DNA from: JAAYCT01 sp964499575
Lineage (GTDB): Bacteria > Bacillota > Clostridia > Saccharofermentanales > Saccharofermentanaceae
Assembly (NCBI GenBank): GCA_964499575.1
Contig: CAZCLK010000008.1
Location: forward strand, 1-56,435
Direction: 5' to 3'
DNA: 56,435 bases
Positions within the stretch are counted from its first letter, which is position 1, and each line of letters starts with the position of its first letter. Made by a program: the position numbers and the translations under genes. Positions 50,279-56,435 of this stretch are shown here, piece by piece. Below the pieces are notes generated by a model, which ran no database searches, was not told the DNA's origin, and saw only the letters and a list, made by a program, of their open reading frames with translations.

Positions 50279-52048
50279 ATGTCCAAGAATTCCGAAAGCA
50301 AAGGTTTCGCTGAGCGTTTCTCGAAGTTTGTTCGCTCATTTTTTAAAAGACCGGTTTACCAACGTGATTTCAGCGCGGTAATACCCGCACTCAAGATGAC
50401 TTTAATCTATCTTGCGATCAGCGTGGTATGGATCATCGTTTCAGACACCGTAATGGAGGCCTTATTTCCGAATACGAATCAGATGACCATCGTCAGTGTA
50501 ATTAAAGGACTCTTCTTTGTAACAGCCACCTCTATTTTTATCTTCTGGCAAGCGTCGCATGATTTGAAACTTGCCGCCGGACTTATAAGCAGTAAAGAAA
50601 GTCTGAACTCCGAACTGGACAATACGAACATGCTTTTCTCGGCTGTTCTGGAAAGTTCGCCGGACATTATGGTTTTTTCGGTGGATCGCGAATACCGGTA
50701 TACGGCATTCAACAGCCGCCACAAGTACTCCATGCTCCGGGTTTTCGGCAAGGAGATCACTGTCGGCACCGATTTACTCGAGTGCGTCAAGAATCCGGAT
50801 GAGCAGAAAGTTCTCCGTTCGGAATTCGATCGCGCCTTTTCGGGCGAATACTTCACGTGCCTCGAGGAATTCGGCGATTCCGAGGAGTCCCGCGCATATT
50901 GGCAAAAGTTCTACTCTCCGATCATGACCGGCAATCGCGAGGTCATCGGACTAACCTGCTTTATTTTGAACATAACGCCGCTTCGGAAGGCCCAGGACAG
51001 AAATATATATATCAGTTATCACGATATGCTCACGGGTCTTTATAATCGCAGATATACCGAAGAAACCCTCAAACGGTTGGATCGCGTCGAAAATCTTCCG
51101 ATTTCGGTTGTCCTCGGAGACGTAAACGGACTGAAACTCGTAAATGACGCGTTCGGGCACCAACTCGGCGATGCCGTGCTCCGAAAGGGAGCCGATGTTA
51201 TCTCTTCCGTCTGCGAAGGCCAAGGCATCATTTCCCGTTGGGGCAGTGACGAGTTTATGATCCTGCTGCCGAATACTTCGGAGCGCCAGGCCGAGGAACT
51301 TGTTTCCCGGATCAAATTGCAGTTGACGCATTCGCAGGTCAATTCGGTCCCCGTTGATATATCGTTCGGTTCCGCAACCAAAACGATCGCCGAGGAGTCG
51401 ATTCTGGCCTCGATCAAGGCCGCCGAGGATCACATGAACAAGAGCAAGATCGCCGAGAGCAAAAGCATGCGCAATACAATAATCAAGACGATCATGCACA
51501 CGCTTCACGAGAAAAATCCTCGCGAAGAAGCGCATTCCAAGCGGGTCGGGGAGCTTTGTAAAAAAATCGGCAAGGAGTTGAATTTGCCTGAGATTGAGGT
51601 CAACCTCCTCAACCTGGCGGGCTTTTTGCACGACATCGGAAAAATCGCCATCGACGACCGCCTTCTGAGCGGTACCGCGGAATTTTCGCCGGAAGACATG
51701 AAAATCATCCGCACCCACCCGGAGATCGGATGCCGGATCCTTCGTTCCTCATACGATATCTCGGAAATAGCGGAAGCTGTCCTTTATCACCACGAGCGGT
51801 TGGACGGCTCGGGATATCCGAAGGGACTCAAGGGAGACGCTATTCCGCGCTATGCCGCGATCATCGCCGTGGCGGACAGTTTCGACGCGATGACCGCGAA
51901 AAGAACATACCGAAAAGTACTCAGCGCCGAGCAGGCCGCGGAGGAAATTCGCGCAGGCTCCGGAACCCTTTACGACCCCGTTATCGTTGAAGCATTCCTG
52001 AAAGTGGTTCTGAACTACGAGTGGGATTTGGAACCATGGGACATCTAG
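50279..52048 (+). CDS. PAS-GGDEF-HD-GYP membrane protein
   Basis: A 589-residue c-di-GMP signalling protein. Two helices (about 38-60, 70-92) form a membrane anchor. A PAS domain follows (about 115-245), then a GGDEF domain (about 250-410) whose signature is GSDEF, and an HD-GYP domain (about 420-585) with HDIGKIAIDD and HHERLDGSGYP. The HD-GYP part should hydrolyse c-di-GMP; the GGDEF part may make it or bind GTP. No RxxD inhibitory site precedes GSDEF. The start has GTGGGG upstream. It is followed 17 bases later by a related gene. Confidence 0.92.
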   Translation: MSKNSESKGFAERFSKFVRSFFKRPVYQRDFSAVIPALKMTLIYLAISVVWIIVSDTVMEALFPNTNQMTIVSVIKGLFFVTATSIFIFWQASHDLKLAAGLISSKESLNSELDNTNMLFSAVLESSPDIMVFSVDREYRYTAFNSRHKYSMLRVFGKEITVGTDLLECVKNPDEQKVLRSEFDRAFSGEYFTCLEEFGDSEESRAYWQKFYSPIMTGNREVIGLTCFILNITPLRKAQDRNIYISYHDMLTGLYNRRYTEETLKRLDRVENLPISVVLGDVNGLKLVNDAFGHQLGDAVLRKGADVISSVCEGQGIISRWGSDEFMILLPNTSERQAEELVSRIKLQLTHSQVNSVPVDISFGSATKTIAEESILASIKAAEDHMNKSKIAESKSMRNTIIKTIMHTLHEKNPREEAHSKRVGELCKKIGKELNLPEIEVNLLNLAGFLHDIGKIAIDDRLLSGTAEFSPEDMKIIRTHPEIGCRILRSSYDISEIAEAVLYHHERLDGSGYPKGLKGDAIPRYAAIIAVADSFDAMTAKRTYRKVLSAEQAAEEIRAGSGTLYDPVIVEAFLKVVLNYEWDLEPWDI

Positions 52049-52065
52049 AGAAAGGCTGAACGGAT

Positions 52066-53850
52066 TTGCAGGAGAAAAGATACGACGAGAAACTGAATAG
52101 AATACTCACAATCTTCAAGGTCGGATACTTTTTGGTCTCGGCATTGATTATTCTTCGGGGCATACTCGAGGAATACACGGATCAATGGAGTGATCGAAAC
52201 GTCCTCATCCTGTCTGTTTCCGCGTCTGTCGCGGCGGTGGCTCTGGCGTATTTATACGCCCGGACATTTTTAAAGTTCCGTCCGAGGGAAGTCGATCCGG
52301 GCACGCGACAGCTGCTGGTGATCGAGGCATTTTTCCTGCTGCTCGTGACCGTTGCGCTCATATGGTTCACCGACAGAAACTACAGTTACTTTCTCATCGC
52401 CGCTTTGCTCTTTTTGGTCCCCGTAACGATCCAACTCAGTCTCCGGTGGGCTTATCTGATTATCGCCTTTCTCTCCGTGTATATTTTCACGCTCGACTTC
52501 GTCTACTCCTATTTTTCTTCCGTCGCCCGCTTTATCGAAAAGGATCTGATCGCCGTCGCCGTTCTCTTTTTAACGACCTGGGTACTGGACCGTTTTGTCA
52601 AGACCGACCGCGAACGAATACTGGCGCTCGAAGAAAAGGCCAATCTCGATGGGTTGACCGGACTTTTCAACCACCGCTATTTTCACAGCGCGCTCAACCA
52701 GGAAATCAAATCATGCCTTTTTCTGAAACAACCGTTAACGCTTCTTTTTCTCGACATCGATTCATTTAAGGAATTCAACGATCAGTTCGGGCACCTGAAC
52801 GGCGATAAACTCCTGAGCACCGTCGCACGCCTGATGGAAGAGCACAAACCGAAAGGCGCGATCCTCGCCCGTTACGGCGGAGACGAGTTTTCGGTCATTT
52901 TACCGAATATCGACAAGGATACCGCAAAGCGATACGGGGAAAATATCCGACAGTCTTTCCAGAGCCTGGATCTTCGAAAAGAAATACTGTTAACCGATGA
53001 ATCCGAAAGGATCCGCATCCGCGAAATCGATCCGATGACCATTTCGGTCGGAATCGCTCAGTGGAGCAACCGGACCGAAAGCGCTCTGAATCTGATCAAG
53101 AATGCCGACGACGCGCTTTATCGAGCGAAGCTTTTTCGAAAGAATCGCGTCGAAATCTATGACTCCATACTGGATACCATCGAGTTGGATGTCGAAAAGG
53201 ACGACTATGATCTTCTGAATTCGCTCCAGTCGCTCATAAATATCATTAACGCGCGTGACCGATACACCTCCGGGCATGTCGAGCGCGTCGCCATGTATTC
53301 CAAGGCGCTCGCCCGCCAACTCAACCTGGACGAGGATGACCGGAAGTCTCTCTCGCTGGCGGCATACATGCATGATATCGGCAAAGTCAACCTTTCCGAA
53401 AAAGTCCTGAACAAGGCAACGCCGCTCGACGAAAAGGAATGGCAGGACGTGAAGGATCATTCCGTAGTCGGCGCGCATATTTTAAGAGAAGTTGCCATCC
53501 TCGCCGAGATCGCCCCGCTGGTCCTTCATCATCACGAGCGCTATGACGGCACGGGGTATCCCAATCATCTGAAGGGTAAGGAGATCCCGTATCTTTCCCG
53601 GGTGCTCACCGTTGTCGACAGTTTTGACGCGATGACCTTCGACCGACCCTATAAGGCGGGTCTCAACTGGGATGAGGCGATCCTGGAGCTGCGCGCCAAC
53701 AAAGGCACTCAGTTTGACCCCGACATTACGGAGGCGTTCATCCGTGTCATCGAGCAAACATTGAAAAAGGATCCGGAAAAAAGAAAATATGTAAAGAAGA
53801 ACCCTTCCCCGGAAGGACCCGATCAGCCGAAAAGCGCTGACCCTGCTTGA
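52066..53850 (+). CDS. Membrane GGDEF-HD-GYP protein
   Basis: A 594-residue protein. Its N-terminal 170 residues hold about five membrane helices of a MASE-like sensor. The GGDEF domain (about 205-365) keeps the canonical YGGDEFSV loop, and the HD-GYP domain (about 390-560) has MHDIGKVNLS and HHERYDGTGYP. Both activities are plausible. The TTG start at 52066 is the only one that fits; AAAGG lies about ten bases upstream. The two c-di-GMP genes are in one operon and look like a duplication with a changed sensor. Its 3' end overlaps the convergent feoB by 28 bases. Confidence 0.92.
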   Translation: MQEKRYDEKLNRILTIFKVGYFLVSALIILRGILEEYTDQWSDRNVLILSVSASVAAVALAYLYARTFLKFRPREVDPGTRQLLVIEAFFLLLVTVALIWFTDRNYSYFLIAALLFLVPVTIQLSLRWAYLIIAFLSVYIFTLDFVYSYFSSVARFIEKDLIAVAVLFLTTWVLDRFVKTDRERILALEEKANLDGLTGLFNHRYFHSALNQEIKSCLFLKQPLTLLFLDIDSFKEFNDQFGHLNGDKLLSTVARLMEEHKPKGAILARYGGDEFSVILPNIDKDTAKRYGENIRQSFQSLDLRKEILLTDESERIRIREIDPMTISVGIAQWSNRTESALNLIKNADDALYRAKLFRKNRVEIYDSILDTIELDVEKDDYDLLNSLQSLINIINARDRYTSGHVERVAMYSKALARQLNLDEDDRKSLSLAAYMHDIGKVNLSEKVLNKATPLDEKEWQDVKDHSVVGAHILREVAILAEIAPLVLHHHERYDGTGYPNHLKGKEIPYLSRVLTVVDSFDAMTFDRPYKAGLNWDEAILELRANKGTQFDPDITEAFIRVIEQTLKKDPEKRKYVKKNPSPEGPDQPKSADPA

Positions 53851-55829
53851 TAGAAAATCAACGCCATCAGCCATGCAAATCCGGTTTGATAGAGGACTGC
53901 GGCGCCCGCCAAAAGCCGGCTTTGAAGTTCGCGGCGTATCGTTGCGACGGTCGCGACACAGGGCGTATAGAGCAAAGTAAAGACCAAAAAAGCATATGCC
54001 GCTTGCGGCGTGAACAGCGAGCGGAGCGCAGTCGGTAAATCGGCCGAGCCGGACCCGGTTAAAACGGCAAACGTGCTGATCACGGCCTCTTTGGCCATGA
54101 ATCCTGTCAATAGCGCAGTTATCGCCTTCCAGTTGCCGAAGCCGAGCGGAGAAAAAACAGGAACAAGCCATCGCCCGATCCCCGCAAGCAGGCTTTTTGA
54201 ATCATCGGTCACCAGATTGAACGTCGGGTCAAAGGACCGTAAAAGCCAGATCACCAGAGAAGCGATAAAGATCAGCGTAAATGCTCTGGTGAGAAAGTCC
54301 TTCGTTTTGTCCCACAGAAGCAGGATGACCGACTTGATCCCGGGAAAGCGATAGTTGGGCAATTCCATAACAAAAGGAACCGGCTTACCACGGAACAATA
54401 CATTTTTCATCAAAAGACCGGTCAAAACCGCCAAAAACATGCCCAGTACATACAGGGAAATCATCACCAGTGCGGCTTGCTTCGGGAAAAACGCGAGCGT
54501 AAACATCCCGTATATCGGCAGTTTAGCCGTGCAACTCATAAACGGCACCAGAAATATCGTCATTTTCCGGTCGCGCTCGCTCGACAGTGTGCGGGTCGAC
54601 ATGATCGCCGGAACGGAACAGCCGAAGCCGATCAACATCGGCACAAAGCTTCTTCCGGACAGACCGATTTTTCGAAGCAGAGAGTCCATGACAAACGCCA
54701 CACGGGACATATAGCCGCTGTCCTCCAGCATCGACAGGAAGAAAAACAGGAGAATGATTGTCGGAATAAAGGTCAAAACACTGCCGACGCCCGAAAAGAC
54801 ACCGTCCGTGACGAGCGATATGACCGTCGGATTCACGGTCGCGCTTTCCATCGCCGCGCGCACCCACCCGGATACCCTGTCGATCCCCTCTCCGAGCACA
54901 TCGCTCAGAAAACTTCCGATCACGCCGAAAGTCAGCCAGAAAATCAACCCCATGACCGATAGAAAAATCGGGATCGCCAAATACTTATGCGTCAATATCC
55001 GGTCCATTCGAAGCGTCCGCTCTCTTCCCCGGTCCACATGCGGACGGACAACCGCGCCCGCGACAATCTTTTCGATGTAGGTGTAGCGCATGTCCGCGAT
55101 CGCCGCCTTGCGATCCGTTTTGAGCTCGTCTTCCATCTCTTTGACGGCGTGTTCGATCATATCGATTTCGTTACTGTTCAGTTCCATCTCGTCCCGCAAC
55201 GAAATGTCCCCTTCAACCAGTTTTGTGGCAATGAATTTTGCCGGAACTCCGGCCCTCTCGGCATGGTCCTCGATCAGGTGGGCAATCGAATGGATCGTTC
55301 TGTGTACCTCGCCCGCGCAATAATCGGTCTTCTTCGGAAACTCCCGGTCGCGAAAAGTCCTGTATGCGACCTCAACGAGTTCCGCGACTCCTTCATTCTT
55401 GCTCGCGGATATCGGTACGACCGGAACGCCCAAACAACAACTCAAGCTGTCGATCCGGATCGTCCCGCCGCTCTCGCGTACCTCGTCCATCATATTCAGC
55501 GCGATGACCATCGGAACGTGAAGCTCGATCAGTTGCATGCTGAGATATAAATTCCTCTCAATATTCGTCGCGTCAACAATGTTGATGATCCCATCCGGCT
55601 TGTTCTTCACAATAAAATCTCTGGCCACTTTCTCCTCGCTGGAATAAGGGGCCAGAGAATAGATCCCGGGCAAATCGACGACATTCATTTCCTTCTTGAA
55701 GCGGACCGTGCCTTCTTTGCGCTCCACTGTCACTCCGGGGAAATTCCCGACGTGCTGGTTGGATCCCGTCAATTGATTAAAAAGTGTTGTCTTCCCCGAA
55801 TTCTGATTGCCGACGAGCGCGATATTCAT
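53823..55829 (-). CDS. feoB: Ferrous iron transporter FeoB
   Basis: A 668-residue iron(II) transporter. The N-terminal G-protein domain has G1 GNQNSGKT, G3 DLPGIYSL and G4 NMMD, followed by the GDI-like helical domain. Two gate regions with conserved Cys (about SCTAKLP, PCVATVAT) lie among eight or more helices, and GFMAKEAVIST is typical of the second gate. The stop of feoA overlaps the feoB start in ATGA. It imports ferrous iron under anaerobic conditions. A DtxR-type operator lies in the promoter of the operon. Confidence 0.97.
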   Translation of the reverse strand: MNIALVGNQNSGKTTLFNQLTGSNQHVGNFPGVTVERKEGTVRFKKEMNVVDLPGIYSLAPYSSEEKVARDFIVKNKPDGIINIVDATNIERNLYLSMQLIELHVPMVIALNMMDEVRESGGTIRIDSLSCCLGVPVVPISASKNEGVAELVEVAYRTFRDREFPKKTDYCAGEVHRTIHSIAHLIEDHAERAGVPAKFIATKLVEGDISLRDEMELNSNEIDMIEHAVKEMEDELKTDRKAAIADMRYTYIEKIVAGAVVRPHVDRGRERTLRMDRILTHKYLAIPIFLSVMGLIFWLTFGVIGSFLSDVLGEGIDRVSGWVRAAMESATVNPTVISLVTDGVFSGVGSVLTFIPTIILLFFFLSMLEDSGYMSRVAFVMDSLLRKIGLSGRSFVPMLIGFGCSVPAIMSTRTLSSERDRKMTIFLVPFMSCTAKLPIYGMFTLAFFPKQAALVMISLYVLGMFLAVLTGLLMKNVLFRGKPVPFVMELPNYRFPGIKSVILLLWDKTKDFLTRAFTLIFIASLVIWLLRSFDPTFNLVTDDSKSLLAGIGRWLVPVFSPLGFGNWKAITALLTGFMAKEAVISTFAVLTGSGSADLPTALRSLFTPQAAYAFLVFTLLYTPCVATVATIRRELQSRLLAGAAVLYQTGFAWLMALIFYQAGSALFG

Positions 55830-56149
55830 ACTTCCGATTCCTCCGGACGGTTTCTTTTTCCGAATCCCCGAAAAGCGCGCCGGTTCATTCTCTTATGTCT
55901 ATTGCATGTCTCAGGAGCTCCGTCCCGAATGATCTCAATATTCGCGGCATCCTCTTTTCGCAAGGTCAGCTCATAACAACGAAGGGAAATCTCGATCGGG
56001 TCCCCCATCGGCGCCGTCTTTCGGATCATCACCCGGGTCCTGGGCGTAAGCCCCATATCCAACAAGCGATCCCTCAGAGCACCTTGCCCGTGCACTGCAA
56101 TAATCACACCTGCCCCGCCGATCTCAAGTTCTTCCAATGTCACTTCCAT
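55826..56149 (-). CDS. feoA: FeoA-type protein
   Basis: A 107-residue protein. The SH3-like FeoA domain is at about 1-78 and shows LEIGGAGVII, LRDRLLDMGLTPRTRV and DPIEISLRCYELTLRKEDA. A basic tail of about 28 residues with Cys and His follows. FeoA aids FeoB. The start at 56149 has AAGGAC just upstream; the frame extends to a GTG at 56266 that overlaps the promoter and is not used. First gene of feoAB. Confidence 0.93.
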   Translation of the reverse strand: MEVTLEELEIGGAGVIIAVHGQGALRDRLLDMGLTPRTRVMIRKTAPMGDPIEISLRCYELTLRKEDAANIEIIRDGAPETCNRHKRMNRRAFRGFGKRNRPEESEV

Positions 56150-56188
56150 CACGTCCTTGCATAAAAAGTTGAATTTATGATGTAAATT

Positions 56189-56242
56189 GTTAGACTCGTC
56201 TAACCCTGATATTATCATATCCTTTCCGGCTTCATTTTTCAA
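56189..56242 (-). promoter_or_regulatory. feoAB promoter with a DtxR-type operator
   Basis: On the minus strand, TTGAAA (56242-56237) and TATGAT (56219-56214) are spaced by exactly 17 bases. GTTAGAC-TC-GTCTAAC (56204-56189), a perfect 7-base inverted repeat, lies at or just past the transcription start. It fits the operators of DtxR/IdeR/MntR-type metal repressors, so iron-bound repressor should shut feoAB off. Confidence 0.88.
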
Positions 56243-56266
56243 GAAAGAATTTAGAGTATCTTGCAC

Positions 56267-56435
56267 AAAAACAATCGGATTATTCTTTGAATGCTTATGT
56301 AACCGATACGAAAGATCTTCTTTCGCCTGTCCGCCCCGATAAAGATAAAAATCGCGGAATACATAATTTCTAAATGAACCGATCGGTGTTCTTTCCCTTT
56401 ACGAAGGAGCACCGGAAAGGTAGAATAAAACTAAG
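56267..56435. other. Upstream of feoAB, end of window
   Basis: No gene, RNA or repeat is recognised in the last 169 bases. Confidence 0.4.

Overview
The window reads as a chromosomal stretch from an anaerobic, plant-fibre-degrading Firmicute of class Clostridia, with roughly half GC content. No 16S or tRNA gene is visible, so this rests on gene content: a clostridial-type hybrid cluster protein, a Gram-positive exosortase (XrtG) locus, LytTR and LiaF-like proteins, FeoAB under a DtxR-type operator, strong GGAGG ribosome sites, and secreted GH44 and GH5 beta-glucanases without dockerins. A 100-base run of N (46698-46797) shows the sequence is a scaffold.

Layout. 1-5.4 kb: a possible insertion-sequence end, a zinc-ribbon membrane protein, a two-gene ABC transporter, and a cupin plus hcp pair. 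5.5-17 kb: a surface InlB-repeat protein, a YedK/HMCES-type DNA-crosslink protein, a GH44 lipoprotein, a membrane phosphoesterase, an orphan McrB-like AAA+ protein with two EVE/PUA-like domains, and a membrane-anchored GH5 enzyme. 17-25.4 kb: a long-chain acyl-CoA ligase, a DUF937 protein with a lysine-rich tail, a membrane protein with a Cys/His tail, a 74-bp tandem repeat array, and a TetR-ABC-FtsX efflux operon with palindromic operators on its own promoter. 25.4-33.4 kb: an AT-richer accessory stretch with a serine beta-lactamase-like lipoprotein, a DUF5655 protein, and a putative island of about 4.8 kb bounded by a 57-bp imperfect duplication of the guaA 3' end. The island carries an interrupted secreted protein gene and two lipoprotein genes. 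33.4-36.6 kb: guaA, whose product lacks most of the glutaminase domain, a DUF4126 protein and a GH43 enzyme.

36.7-46.7 kb is the most striking part. A minus-strand operon (gtrA-like, polyprenyl glycosyltransferase, wecB) is divergent from a six-gene plus-strand exosortase G locus. That locus encodes a giant PTPS-related membrane protein, a Firmicu-CTERM substrate candidate, the XrtG peptidase, a processive GT2 enzyme, a degenerate membrane GGDEF protein and a stand-alone PTPS-like protein. The families are known from computational work. The job of the system is not established, but the gene set suggests making and sorting a surface glycoconjugate. The last gene runs into an 88-bp palindromic repeat array that holds the N gap.

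47-56.4 kb: a LytTR/LiaF-like pair, an MsrAB fusion, a lipoprotein nuclease, two consecutive GGDEF/HD-GYP proteins (c-di-GMP turnover), and feoAB behind a promoter with a DtxR-type operator. The c-di-GMP genes lie close enough to the exosortase locus to suggest, but not prove, shared control of surface properties.
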